Assembly: GCA_963666895.2 (NCBI GenBank)
Contig: CAXXNS010000010.1
Coordinates: 1-64,000 of the forward strand
Length of the DNA stretch: 64,000 nucleotides
Direction: 5' to 3'
Origin: G963666895 sp963666895
GTDB taxonomy: Bacteria > Desulfobacterota > Desulfovibrionia > Desulfovibrionales > Desulfovibrionaceae
In this document: piece after piece, positions 1-8,747 of the stretch
Position numbering within the stretch: position 1 is the first letter of the stretch
Layout: each line of letters opens with the position of its first letter
The notes under the pieces: generated by a model
Seen by the model: only the letters and a program-made list of their open reading frames with translations
Databases searched by the model: none
What the model was told of the DNA's origin: nothing
Program-made: the position numbers and the translations under genes

Positions 1-808
1 CGACGAGGCCAGCCTGTCCAAGGCCCTGAAGGGCGTGGACGGCGTGGTCCACCTGGGCGAGATCGTGGGCGACCCGGCCTGCAAGATCGACGCGGACTTC
101 ACCATCGACACCAACTACACGGCCACCACCCACCTGGTGGAGGCCTGCATCCGGCAGGGCGTGCCCCGGCTGGTGTTCACCTCCAGCTGCTCGGTCTACG
201 GGCAGAACGACGACCTGGTCAGCGAAAACTCCGAGCTCAACCCGGTCTCCCTGTACGCCCGGTGCAAGATCGAGTGCGAGCGGGCCATCCGCAAGCTGAA
301 GACCGACGGCTTCTGCCCGACCATCCTGCGCCTGTCCACGGTCCACGGCAAATCCCACCGCCAGCGCTTCGACCTGGTGGTCAACCTGCTGACCATCAAG
401 GCCCTGGCCGAGGGCGCGTTCCAGATCTTCGGCGGCAACCAGTGGCGACCCTTCATCTCCGTGCCGGACATCTGCAAGGGCATCCTGGCCGTGCTCCAGG
501 CGGACGCCTCCAAGGTCAAGGACGAGATATTCAACCTCGGCGACAACCGCGAGAACTACACCATCGACGGCGTGGGCGAAATCATCGCCAAGCTCGTGCC
601 CGAGGCCACTCTGGAGCTGGTGGACAATACCGACGACCCGCGCACCTACCGGGTCAGCTTCGACAAGATCAGGGAGCGGCTCGGCTTCTCCGCGGAGCAC
701 TTTGTCGAGGACTCCATCCGGGAGCTCATCGACGCCTACCGCACCAAGGAGGCCTACCGTGATTTCCAGGACTCCAAATACTACAACCTCAAGTCGTTGA
801 CGGAGTAG
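1..808 (+). CDS. NAD-dependent epimerase/dehydratase (extended SDR), 5' end outside window
   Basis: Nucleotide-sugar epimerase or dehydratase of the extended short-chain dehydrogenase family, acting in the cytoplasm on an NDP-sugar. The reading frame is open from base 2, so the N-terminal Rossmann motif GxxGxxG lies before the window; the internal GTG at 35 is not a likely start. What is visible is the VVHLGE strand, the SSCSVYG active-site strand and the catalytic YxxxK (YARCK), then the substrate-binding half with LRLSTVHG and a C-terminal helix region. About 268 residues are present of a usual 300-330. It ends 6 bp before the next gene. The substrate cannot be told from sequence; UDP-glucose-4-epimerase-like or dTDP-sugar reductase-like roles are both possible. 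Confidence 0.88.
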   Translation, partial: DEASLSKALKGVDGVVHLGEIVGDPACKIDADFTIDTNYTATTHLVEACIRQGVPRLVFTSSCSVYGQNDDLVSENSELNPVSLYARCKIECERAIRKLKTDGFCPTILRLSTVHGKSHRQRFDLVVNLLTIKALAEGAFQIFGGNQWRPFISVPDICKGILAVLQADASKVKDEIFNLGDNRENYTIDGVGEIIAKLVPEATLELVDNTDDPRTYRVSFDKIRERLGFSAEHFVEDSIRELIDAYRTKEAYRDFQDSKYYNLKSLTE

Positions 809-814
809 CCCGCC

Positions 815-1651
815 ATGACGGCCAAACGCATCGTCATCCTGACCTCGTGCGCCCTGCGCCATGACTTCATGCGCAAGGCCATGGCCCTGGACCCGGAAAT
901 CCAGGTCCTGCGGACCTATCGCGAGGACACGACCCAGAACCTCAAGGAGGTCGTGGAAAAGGCGCCCGAGGGCCAAGACGCCATGAACGACCACCTGGCG
1001 ATGCGCGACCGTTCGGAACGGGACTTCTTCCAGCCCTTTGTGGACATGACGCCGGACCACTCCAACCCGGTGACCGTGGGCCGGGGCGAGGTCAACTCGC
1101 CCGAGGTGTGGGAGGAAATCTCCAGGCTCTCGCCCGAGGCCGTCTGCGTCTACGGCACCTCGCTCATCAAGGCCGAGCACATCGAAGGCTTCCCGGGCGT
1201 CTTTCTCAACGTCCACCTCGGCCTGTCCCCCTACTACCGGGGGTGCGCGACCAATTTCTGGCCCCTGGTGGAGTCGCGGCCCGAATGCGTGGGCTGCACC
1301 TTCATGCACATCGATCCGGGCATCGACACCGGGGAGGTCATCCACCAGATCAGGGCCCGGGCGTACCCCGAGGACACCCCGCACAGCCTGGGCAACCGGC
1401 TCATCGCCGACATGGTCGTCCAGTACCGGAAACTGGTCCGCAACCTCCACCGGCTGACGCCCCAGCCCCAGCTGGAGGCCCCGGAATCGGCCCGGGTCTG
1501 CTACCGCAAGGACTTCTCGCCAGAGGCCGTGGCCACCCTGTACGACAACTTCGCCAAGGGCATGCTCCGCGACCACCTGGCCGTGCGCCGGGAACGCGAG
1601 GCCCTGACCCCCCTGGTGACCCAGCCGGACCTGGAGCGGGAAGGCGAATGA
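815..1651 (+). CDS. Formyltransferase-fold protein (methionyl-tRNA formyltransferase-like)
   Basis: 278-residue protein of the formyl_transf_N family. These enzymes move a formyl group from 10-formyl-tetrahydrofolate to an amine; in glycan clusters the acceptor is typically an amino sugar nucleotide (as with ArnA, VioF, WbkC). The catalytic triad is visible: Asn132 and His134 in FLNVHLG and Asp171 in GIDTG, with the following loop SPYYRG matching the family. It lacks the C-terminal domain of Fmt, so it is not the housekeeping tRNA enzyme. The start ATG is 6 bp after the previous stop and its stop overlaps the next start (ATGA), which suggests translational coupling. Formylation of an amino sugar is an inference from context. 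Confidence 0.8.
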   Translation: MTAKRIVILTSCALRHDFMRKAMALDPEIQVLRTYREDTTQNLKEVVEKAPEGQDAMNDHLAMRDRSERDFFQPFVDMTPDHSNPVTVGRGEVNSPEVWEEISRLSPEAVCVYGTSLIKAEHIEGFPGVFLNVHLGLSPYYRGCATNFWPLVESRPECVGCTFMHIDPGIDTGEVIHQIRARAYPEDTPHSLGNRLIADMVVQYRKLVRNLHRLTPQPQLEAPESARVCYRKDFSPEAVATLYDNFAKGMLRDHLAVRREREALTPLVTQPDLEREGE

Positions 1652-2589
1652 AGGCGGTCATGTACCACTACGTGCGGGAACACGAAGAGGATTTGCCCCA
1701 CTTCGTGTACCTGCACATCGACTCCTTCCGGGCGCAGCTCGACCATCTGGAGGCCGAGTGCGGCTTCGTGGGCCGGGAGGAATTCCTGGCCGCGGCCAGG
1801 GGGGAGATTCCCTGCCCCAAGGGCGCGGTGCTGACCTTTGACGACGGCTTCCGGGACCATTACGACCACGTTCTGCCGGAGCTGGTGTCCAGGGGGTTGT
1901 GGGGCCTGTTCTACATCCCCACCGGCGTCTACGAGAACCAGCGCATCCTGGACGTCCACAAGACGCACCTGATGCTGGGCGCGCACGGCGACGAAACGGC
2001 CATGAAGCACCTGGCCAAGGCGGTCGAGCGCCTGGACATCTCCAAGGAGGCGGTGGAAAAGTTCACCCGGATCACCTACCACCGTCAGGACAACACGGCG
2101 GCCACCAACGAATTCAAGCGCATGCTCAACTACTTCGCGGACAACGAGCAACGCTCGCGCATACTGGAGACCCTGGAGCAGTCCCTGCCCCTGCCCCGGG
2201 ACGCGTCCTCGTTCTACCTCGACGCGGACCAGATGGACGAGATGCGCCGCAGCGGCATGCTCATGGGCAACCACGGCCACCGGCACATCGTCTACTCCCG
2301 GCACGGCCGGGAGGCGGTGGAGGAGGACATCGACCTGTCCACCAGCCGGTTCGACGCACTGGTTCCAGGCGAACCCCTCCGGCACTTCTGCTACCCCTAC
2401 GGCGCGCACAGCTGCACGGACCACGCCCGCCGCTACCTGACGGACAAGGGCTACGCCTTCGCCTTCAGCGTGGACCCGCGCGACGTGAACGACGAAGACC
2501 TGCCCGGCGACCGCATGGCCCTGCCCCGGCACCCCTGCCATTTGCTGCCCCACGGCCGGGCGAACATCGGAGACAAGCCGCCGGCATAG
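1648..2589 (+). CDS. Polysaccharide deacetylase family protein (CE4/NodB-like)
   Basis: 313-residue NodB-homology protein. The family removes N- or O-acetyl groups from sugars with a divalent metal held by Asp-His-His. The metal/catalytic Asp motif TFDDGF (Asp65-Asp66) and the HGHRH motif near residue 210 are visible, and CYPYGAHS near residue 250 matches the third motif. The ATG overlaps the stop of the formyltransferase; I chose it because upstream in-frame sequence is a shadow of that gene. No signal peptide is seen, so it probably acts in the cytoplasm. Next to a formyltransferase it may free the amine that is then formylated; that order is my inference. Confidence 0.85.
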   Translation: MKAVMYHYVREHEEDLPHFVYLHIDSFRAQLDHLEAECGFVGREEFLAAARGEIPCPKGAVLTFDDGFRDHYDHVLPELVSRGLWGLFYIPTGVYENQRILDVHKTHLMLGAHGDETAMKHLAKAVERLDISKEAVEKFTRITYHRQDNTAATNEFKRMLNYFADNEQRSRILETLEQSLPLPRDASSFYLDADQMDEMRRSGMLMGNHGHRHIVYSRHGREAVEEDIDLSTSRFDALVPGEPLRHFCYPYGAHSCTDHARRYLTDKGYAFAFSVDPRDVNDEDLPGDRMALPRHPCHLLPHGRANIGDKPPA

Positions 2590-2611
2590 ACCGGCGGCCG
2601 CGACACCTGAA

Positions 2612-3595
2612 ATGCCCACGTCCAAACCGACAGCCGTTTACTACGAGGTGCAGGACCTCCAGCCCGGAACCGTGGCCCTGCTGCGGGAACGCTTCGAGGC
2701 CGTGTCCTTTCCCGACCCCGACCAGGCCGCTCCCGAGGCCCTGGCCAAAGCGCGCGCGGTGTTCGCGCCCATGGGCTTCGTGTTCGACGCGGCCCGTTTC
2801 GACCTCAGCCCCCAACTGGCGGTCATCGGCACCCCGACCACCGGGGAGATGCACATCGACGCCGAGGAGGCCGCCCGCCGGAGCGTGCGCATCTGCTCCC
2901 TGCGCGACCAGCAGGAATTTCTGGCCTCCATCACGCCCACGGCCGAGCTGGCCTGGGGCCTGGCCCTCGCCCTGACCCGGAGCATGCTCCCGGCCATGGA
3001 CTCGGTGCTCCAGGGGAGCTGGGAGCCCAAGACCTTCGGCGGACGCTCGCCCAGGATGCTCTCGCGCATGCGCCTGGGCGTGCTGGGCCTGGGCCGCCTG
3101 GGCCGCCTGGTGGCCCGGTACGGCAAGGCCTTCGGCATGGAGGTGGGCTACTTCGATCCCTACGTGGAAGACCCGGAGTACACTCGCCACGCCTCGCCCC
3201 TGGAGCTGGCCGCCGCATCGGACATCGTCTCCCTGCACGTCCACGCCACCCCGGAGACCACGGGCCTGGTGGACAGAAAATTCATCCGGGCCATGCCCAA
3301 GGGCTCGTATCTGGTGAACACGGCCAGGGGAGACATCGTCGACGAGGAGGCCCTGCTGGACGGGCTGGCCTCGAACCATCTGGCCGGGGCCGCCCTGGAC
3401 ATGGTCACCGGCGACCACCTGCCCGGGTTCGCGGACAGGCGGGACACGCATCCCCTGTACCGATACGCCCGGGAACACGACAACCTGATCATCACCCCGA
3501 AATACGGCGGGAGCACCAAGGACTCCTGGGAGTCCACGGAGACCCGCATCGTGGACATGATGGCCGAGGAATGCCGCCAAAGGGGGCTCATGTGA
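2612..3595 (+). CDS. D-2-hydroxyacid dehydrogenase-like protein, catalytic His replaced by Lys
   Basis: 327-residue member of the D-isomer 2-hydroxyacid dehydrogenase family (NAD-linked reduction of 2-keto acids). The NAD motif GVLGLGRLGRLV, the VNTARGDIVDE block with the catalytic Arg, and the C-terminal hinge are present. Two catalytic positions differ from the family: the usual Glu of the D-V-x-x-x-E-P motif falls in VTGDHLP, and the usual His of TPHxxG is Lys (TPKYGG). It is closest to the protein encoded at 4341, with which it brackets a cytidylyltransferase. The two share a THPL...NLI.TP.Y.G.T tail and look like a divergent subfamily. The substrate is unknown; a changed catalytic base may mean a different reaction or a structural role. 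Confidence 0.85.
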   Translation: MPTSKPTAVYYEVQDLQPGTVALLRERFEAVSFPDPDQAAPEALAKARAVFAPMGFVFDAARFDLSPQLAVIGTPTTGEMHIDAEEAARRSVRICSLRDQQEFLASITPTAELAWGLALALTRSMLPAMDSVLQGSWEPKTFGGRSPRMLSRMRLGVLGLGRLGRLVARYGKAFGMEVGYFDPYVEDPEYTRHASPLELAAASDIVSLHVHATPETTGLVDRKFIRAMPKGSYLVNTARGDIVDEEALLDGLASNHLAGAALDMVTGDHLPGFADRRDTHPLYRYAREHDNLIITPKYGGSTKDSWESTETRIVDMMAEECRQRGLM

Positions 3596-4344
3596 ACATC
3601 CGCCAAGGAGAGGCCTGGGCCCTGGTCACCGCGCGCGGGGGCTCCAAGTCCATCCCGCTCAAGAACATCCATCCCGTGGCCGGGCGGCCGCTCCTGGACT
3701 ACTGCCTGACCGCCACGGCGCGGGCCCGGACCATCTCCCGGACCCTCTGCTCCACGGACCACGACGCCATCGCCGCCCAGGCCCTGAAGAGCGGGGCCGA
3801 AGTGCTCCGGCGTCCCGAACACCTGGGCCAGGACCTGACCGCCTCGGTGGACGTGGTGGTGGACGCGGTGCGCACCCTGGAGCAAAGCGCCGAGGGAGTG
3901 GCGGACATCATCGTGCTCGTGCAGCCGACCTCCATCTTCCTGACCGCGGCCCAGGTGGACGCCGTGGTGGGCTCCCTGCTTGAGCGGCCCGAGGCCATGG
4001 GCGCCCAGACCGTGGTCGAGGTGCCCCACCAGTTCCACGCCCACAACCAGCGCGGCATGAGCTCCGAGGGGGACGACGTGTGGTTCCTGTTCCCCGAGGA
4101 GCGCGAGCGGGGCTACAGCAAGCAGACCAAGCCCAAGCACTACACCTACGGCAACCTCATCGCCGCCCGCAGCCAGGCCCTGCTGACCGGCCAGGGCCTC
4201 TTCCCCAGGCCCAACGTGCCCCACGTCATTCCCCTGGACTACGCCTACGACCTCGACGGGTTCGACGACATCCCCATGGCCGAGATCATGCTCGAGCGCA
4301 ACATGGTCGAGCTCGACGAGCCCCTGGCCGGAGAGAAGCCGTGA
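3592..4344 (+). CDS. Cytidylyltransferase, NeuA/KdsB-like
   Basis: 250-residue nucleotidyltransferase of the acylneuraminate cytidylyltransferase family, which activates an acidic sugar or related acid as a CMP derivative. The N-terminal signature TARGGSKSIPLKN (residues about 11-23) and LVQPTS near residue 105 are visible. I prefer the GTG at 3592, which overlaps the previous stop (GTGA) and has AAAGGGGG about 8 bp upstream; an in-frame ATG at 3571 has no room for a ribosome site. Flanked by two unusual 2-hydroxyacid dehydrogenases with overlapping ends, so the three products probably act on one precursor. A nonulosonate, Kdo-like acid or another 2-keto acid product are the options; no NeuB-like synthase is in the window. 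Confidence 0.85.
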   Translation: MNIRQGEAWALVTARGGSKSIPLKNIHPVAGRPLLDYCLTATARARTISRTLCSTDHDAIAAQALKSGAEVLRRPEHLGQDLTASVDVVVDAVRTLEQSAEGVADIIVLVQPTSIFLTAAQVDAVVGSLLERPEAMGAQTVVEVPHQFHAHNQRGMSSEGDDVWFLFPEERERGYSKQTKPKHYTYGNLIAARSQALLTGQGLFPRPNVPHVIPLDYAYDLDGFDDIPMAEIMLERNMVELDEPLAGEKP

Positions 4345-5336
4345 CCAACAAGCCGGTCCTGCTCTACTTCGACGTGCTCCAGTTCCACCCCGGAGCCCTG
4401 CGGGATGCCGAAGAGGCCTTCGAGATGCGCCGGGCTGCCGAGCCCGGGCTGGAATCCGCCGAGGACCGCCGGGCCTGCCAGGTGCTCATGGCCCCCCTGG
4501 GCTACCGGGTGGACGCGGCGCGCATGGACGCCCTGCCCGGCCTGCGGGTCATCGCCAGCTCCACCCTGCAGACCCCGCACATCGACCTGGAGGCCGCGGC
4601 CGCAAGGGGGATCGGGGTGGCCTCCCTGGCCGGGGAGCAGGAGTTCATGAACTCCATCACCGGCACGGCCGAGTTCACCTGGGGGCTGATCACGGCCATC
4701 ACCCGCAGCCTGCCCTGGGCGGTCAAGGCGGCCCTGGACGGGCCCTGGGGAGGCCGGGTCTGGGGACGGCGCTCGCCGCGCATGCTCTCCAAGATGACCC
4801 TGGGCATCGTCGGGCTCGGCAGGCTGGGACGCCTGGTGGCCGGATACGGCCTGGCCTTCGGCATGGAGGTGGTCCACTACAGCCCCCATTCGCGCGACCC
4901 GCGGTTCCGGGCCTGCGCCTCCCTGGAGGAGCTTGCGGAATCCTCGGACGTGGTCAGCCTGCACGCCAAGCACGCGCCCGGGATCCCGCACCTGATCGAG
5001 CCTTCCTTTTTCCGGGCCATGCGCCCGGGCAGCTATTTCGTGAACACCGCCCGGGGTGAGCTGGTGGACGAGGCGGCCCTGCTCGAAGCCCTGGTGTCCG
5101 GTCCCCTGGCCGGGGCCGCCCTGGACGTGCTGGACGGCATGCACGACCCCGAATTTCCCGGGCGCCTGGACACGCACCCCCTGGTGCGGCACGCCAGAGC
5201 CCACCAGAACCTCATCCTGACCCCCTACTATGCGGGGGCCACCCGCGACGCCTGGCGCGCCACCCAGTCGCGCACCGTCCAACTCGCCAACCAACAATAC
5301 CATCTTCAGGAAAATCAGAAATGTACACCATCCTAG
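4341..5336 (+). CDS. D-2-hydroxyacid dehydrogenase-like protein, catalytic His replaced by Tyr
   Basis: 331-residue paralogue of the protein encoded at 2612. The GTG start overlaps the preceding stop (GTGA); longer in-frame sequence is a shadow of the cytidylyltransferase. The NAD motif GIVGLGRLGRLV and the VNTARGELVDE block with the catalytic Arg are intact. The catalytic His of TPHxxG is Tyr here (TPYYAG), and the family Glu is also not in place (LDGMHDPEF). The two altered enzymes plus the cytidylyltransferase between them form a tight three-gene unit. It may reduce a bulky 2-keto acid by another mechanism, or pair with its paralogue; both ideas are inference. Its last codons overlap the start of the carbamoyltransferase. 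Confidence 0.85.
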   Translation: MTNKPVLLYFDVLQFHPGALRDAEEAFEMRRAAEPGLESAEDRRACQVLMAPLGYRVDAARMDALPGLRVIASSTLQTPHIDLEAAAARGIGVASLAGEQEFMNSITGTAEFTWGLITAITRSLPWAVKAALDGPWGGRVWGRRSPRMLSKMTLGIVGLGRLGRLVAGYGLAFGMEVVHYSPHSRDPRFRACASLEELAESSDVVSLHAKHAPGIPHLIEPSFFRAMRPGSYFVNTARGELVDEAALLEALVSGPLAGAALDVLDGMHDPEFPGRLDTHPLVRHARAHQNLILTPYYAGATRDAWRATQSRTVQLANQQYHLQENQKCTPS

Positions 5337-7135
5337 CCGTGTATGAAAGCCACGACGCGTCCGCGGCCCTCATGATCGACGGGGTTGTGGTCGCCGCCGC
5401 CCAGGAAGAGCGCTTCACGGGCCTGAAGCACGACTGCGGCCTGCCGCGCAACGCCATCAGGTTCTGCCTGGAGCAGGGAGGCGTCCAGGGCCCGGACCTG
5501 GACGAGGTGGTCCTGCCCTCGCACAACATCAACCCGGTGATGATCAAAACCAAGCGGAACGCCAACTTCTCGGTGGACGACTGGGTCGAGGAGCAGCACA
5601 AGTTCTGGCGTCCCCGGATGTACGAGAACAAGAACCCCAATTATTACGAGATATTCAAGGACCGCCCGCATTTCAGCTACGAGGACGCCTACGACATGGA
5701 CGACCTGCTGGGCGGGTACATGGACCCGGACGGCCTGCGGCGCGTGGCCCAGCTGCGCAGGCAGGTGGTGGCCTCCCTGGTGGGCGTTCCCGTGGAAAAG
5801 GTCCGCACCGTGACCCACGAGGACTGCCACACCTTCTACGGCTACTTCGCCGCGCCCGGCCGCGAGCCGTCCCTGTGCCTGACCGCCGAGGGCCGGGGCG
5901 ACTATTCCAGCGGCACCGTGTCGGTCATGGACCCGGTCTCCGGACGCCGGGAGCTGGCCGCCAACACCGAAAACATGATCGGCACCATCTACAAGTACAT
6001 CACCCTGGTCCTGGGCATGAAGCCCACCCAGCACGAGTACAAGGTGATGGGCCTGGCCCCCTACGCCAACGTCAAGGAAGCCGAGCGCTCCTACGAGATA
6101 TTCAAGGACGTGCTCAAGGTGAACGGCCTGAACGTGGCCTTCGACAAGAAGCCCAAGGACCTCTACTTCCACTTCCGCGACCAGTTGGAGGGGCACCGCT
6201 TCGACGGCATCGCCGCCGCGGTGCAGCGGTTCTCCGAGGAGCTGCTCTGCCGCTGGGTGGCCAACTGCATCGCCGAGACCGGCCTGAAGCGGGTTGTGTT
6301 CTCGGGCGGCGTGGCCCAGAACATCAAGGCCTGCATGAGCATCGCCGGGCTCCCGGAGCTGGACGATCTGTCCGTGTCACCGGCCTCGGGCGACACCAGC
6401 CTGACCGTGGGCGGATGCTACTACGCCATGTGGGAGAAGATGGTCCGCGACGGAGAGGACCCCTCCCGGCTGCCGCCCCTGGAGAACATGTACTTCGGGC
6501 CCGATTTCACGGACCGGGACATCGACAAGGCCCTGGAGGAGGCCTCGGCCGGGGAACGCTACCGCATCAGCCGGGGCGCCGCGCCCGAGCGCGTGGCCGG
6601 GCTCCTGAAGCAGGGCAAGGTGGTGGCCCGGTGCAGCGGGCGGATGGAGTTCGGGCTCCGGGCCCTGGGCAACCGCTCCATCCTCTGCGACCCCAGGCGC
6701 AGGGACATGGTGGAGCGCATCAACCGGGCCATCAAGTTCCGGGACTTCTGGATGCCCTTCACCCCGTCCGTGCTGGCCGAGCGCAGGCAGGACTACATCG
6801 TCAACCCCAAGGGCCTGCTGTCGCCCTTCATGACCCAGGCCTTCGAATCCACGGAGCTGGCCCGCCGCGACCTCATCGCGGCCCTGCACCCGGCCGACTT
6901 CACCATGCGCCCGCAGGTCCTGGAAAAGGAACACAACCCGGAATACCACGCCATCATCAAAAGCTTTGAAGCGCTGACCGGAGTGGGCGGCGTGCTCAAT
7001 ACCAGCTTCAACCTGCACGGGATGCCCATCGTGCTCGGGCCCGCCGAGGCCCTCTACACCATGGACAACTCCATGCTGGACGGACTCGTCCTCAACGACG
7101 TCATCGTTGAGCGGCGCGAAACACAAGAATCATGA
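5321..7135 (+). CDS. Carbamoyltransferase, NodU/TobZ family
   Basis: 604-residue O-carbamoyltransferase. The family makes carbamoyl-adenylate from carbamoyl phosphate and ATP, then carbamoylates a sugar hydroxyl. The N-terminal half has the Kae1-like fold signature (YESHDASAALMIDG, then EERFTGLKHD) and SGGVAQNIKACMS near residue 330; the C-terminal half has LRALGNRSILCDP and NTSFNLHGMPIV, both typical of NodU. Length and order are standard for the family. The start overlaps the previous gene by 16 bp. It is one of two NodU-type enzymes in the cluster; the other, at 18356, is fused to an SGNH domain. Together they imply carbamoyl groups on the finished glycan. Confidence 0.92.
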   Translation: MYTILAVYESHDASAALMIDGVVVAAAQEERFTGLKHDCGLPRNAIRFCLEQGGVQGPDLDEVVLPSHNINPVMIKTKRNANFSVDDWVEEQHKFWRPRMYENKNPNYYEIFKDRPHFSYEDAYDMDDLLGGYMDPDGLRRVAQLRRQVVASLVGVPVEKVRTVTHEDCHTFYGYFAAPGREPSLCLTAEGRGDYSSGTVSVMDPVSGRRELAANTENMIGTIYKYITLVLGMKPTQHEYKVMGLAPYANVKEAERSYEIFKDVLKVNGLNVAFDKKPKDLYFHFRDQLEGHRFDGIAAAVQRFSEELLCRWVANCIAETGLKRVVFSGGVAQNIKACMSIAGLPELDDLSVSPASGDTSLTVGGCYYAMWEKMVRDGEDPSRLPPLENMYFGPDFTDRDIDKALEEASAGERYRISRGAAPERVAGLLKQGKVVARCSGRMEFGLRALGNRSILCDPRRRDMVERINRAIKFRDFWMPFTPSVLAERRQDYIVNPKGLLSPFMTQAFESTELARRDLIAALHPADFTMRPQVLEKEHNPEYHAIIKSFEALTGVGGVLNTSFNLHGMPIVLGPAEALYTMDNSMLDGLVLNDVIVERRETQES

Positions 7136-7157
7136 CCCGCATCTTTGGAGCAGCAAA

Positions 7158-8732
7158 ATGAACATTCTGATCCTCTACCCCGAACTGGCCGGTTTCAACA
7201 ACAAAGCCCTGGGAATATCCCTTCTCGGAGGCATCATCGACAGGGAGAACCACACCCCGCTGCTCTTTGACTCGTCCATGTACAACCAGCAGCGCATCCT
7301 GCACGACCAGGCCCTGGCCGAGAAGCGGCTGCGCAAGTACTACTGGTTCAAGAAGAGCAAGATCAAGGCGCTCAGGCCGGAGACCATGGACGTGGACGTG
7401 GTCGAGGCCTTCAACAAGACCCTGGCCGAGAAGAATCCCGACCTGATCCTGGTGTCCGGCACCTATCTTTCCTACCCCCTGGGGCTCAACCTCATCCAGG
7501 CCAGCGACGCCAAGAACTCGCTTGTGGTCTACGGCGGCATCCACTGCACCACGGCCCCGGAGATCGCCTTTGCCAACGAGCAGGTCCGCTACATGCACAT
7601 GGGCGAGGCCGAAGTGAGCCTGCCCATCCTCCTCGAGAAGGTGAAGAACAAGGAATCCCTGGACGACTGCCCCAACCTCTGGGTGCGCAAGCCCGACGGC
7701 CAGGTGGTAAGGAACAAGCTCCTGCCGCCCATCGCCAACCTGGACGACGCGCCGTTCTACTACTGGGACTTCTTCGACGAGGTACACTACCGCAGAATCT
7801 ACCAGGGCCAGGTCTACCGCATGGGCGACTGGGCCACCTCGCGCGGCTGCTACAACCGCTGCTCCTACTGTTTCAACAAGCAGTTCTTCGAGCGCTACGA
7901 GATGAAGCGGCACGTGATCCGGCGCTACTCCGTGGACCGGGCCATCGAGGAGCTGGTCTATCTACGGGACAAGTACGGCATCGAGTTCATCAAGTTCCAG
8001 GACTCGGACTTCCTGAACATGACCGACGACTACATCGACGAGTTCTCGCGCAAGTACATCAAGCACGTGGGCCTGCCGGCCACGGCCAACGGCTGCATCG
8101 GACACGTCACCCAGCGCAAGATCGACGGGTTGGTGCGCATGGGCATCAAGAGCCTGAGCATCGGGCTCGAATCCGGCAACGAGACCCTGCGCAACAAGGT
8201 TCTGCACCGCCAGAAGTATTCCAACGCCAACTTCGTGGACACCATCCAGAGGATCCGCCGCACCGGGCTGCGGGTGCCGCTGCCGGTCATGATCGGCGTG
8301 CCGGGCGAAACCCGGGAGATGATCTTCGAGTCCATCAAGGTGGCCAAGCGTTCCGGCGCTGAGCACGCGGACTTCGGCGTCTTCTTCCCCTTCCCCAACC
8401 TGACCCTTACCAACTACGCCATCGAGAACGGCTACCTAGCCAAGGACAAGCGCATCGACGGCTACGTCTTCGGCCTGGAGACCGCCCTGGACAACAACGT
8501 TACCCAGGAAGACCTGAACAAGATCATGCGCACGTGCATGATGTACATGAAGCTGCCCTACTTCCTGTGGCCCTTCATCAAGCTGTCCGAGACCAGCGAG
8601 TTCTGGTGGAACGTCATGCGCTGGATCTACTTCCTCAAGCTGGACAAGCTGGACGTCTCCGGCTTCTTCCGCGAACGGCGCAGGCAGAAGAGCATCCGCC
8701 GCATCGCGGCCGAGGATGCGAAACCGGCATAG
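7158..8732 (+). CDS. B12-binding domain radical SAM protein
   Basis: 524-residue cobalamin-dependent-type radical SAM protein. Residues 1-150 form a B12-binding-like Rossmann domain starting NILILYPEL; the radical SAM core follows with the 4Fe-4S cluster motif CYNRCSYC near residue 231 and later strands such as KSLSIGLESGN. Members do methyl transfers, isomerisations or ring changes on unreactive carbons. I take ATG 7158 as start because GGAG lies 9 bp upstream; an earlier in-frame ATG at 7107 is inside the carbamoyltransferase. It is one of four such proteins in the cluster. In glycan clusters these proteins are often of unknown reaction; C-methylation or epimerisation of the sugar is plausible only. 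Confidence 0.88.
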   Translation: MNILILYPELAGFNNKALGISLLGGIIDRENHTPLLFDSSMYNQQRILHDQALAEKRLRKYYWFKKSKIKALRPETMDVDVVEAFNKTLAEKNPDLILVSGTYLSYPLGLNLIQASDAKNSLVVYGGIHCTTAPEIAFANEQVRYMHMGEAEVSLPILLEKVKNKESLDDCPNLWVRKPDGQVVRNKLLPPIANLDDAPFYYWDFFDEVHYRRIYQGQVYRMGDWATSRGCYNRCSYCFNKQFFERYEMKRHVIRRYSVDRAIEELVYLRDKYGIEFIKFQDSDFLNMTDDYIDEFSRKYIKHVGLPATANGCIGHVTQRKIDGLVRMGIKSLSIGLESGNETLRNKVLHRQKYSNANFVDTIQRIRRTGLRVPLPVMIGVPGETREMIFESIKVAKRSGAEHADFGVFFPFPNLTLTNYAIENGYLAKDKRIDGYVFGLETALDNNVTQEDLNKIMRTCMMYMKLPYFLWPFIKLSETSEFWWNVMRWIYFLKLDKLDVSGFFRERRRQKSIRRIAAEDAKPA

Positions 8733-8747
8733 AGACGGCCGCCAGCA

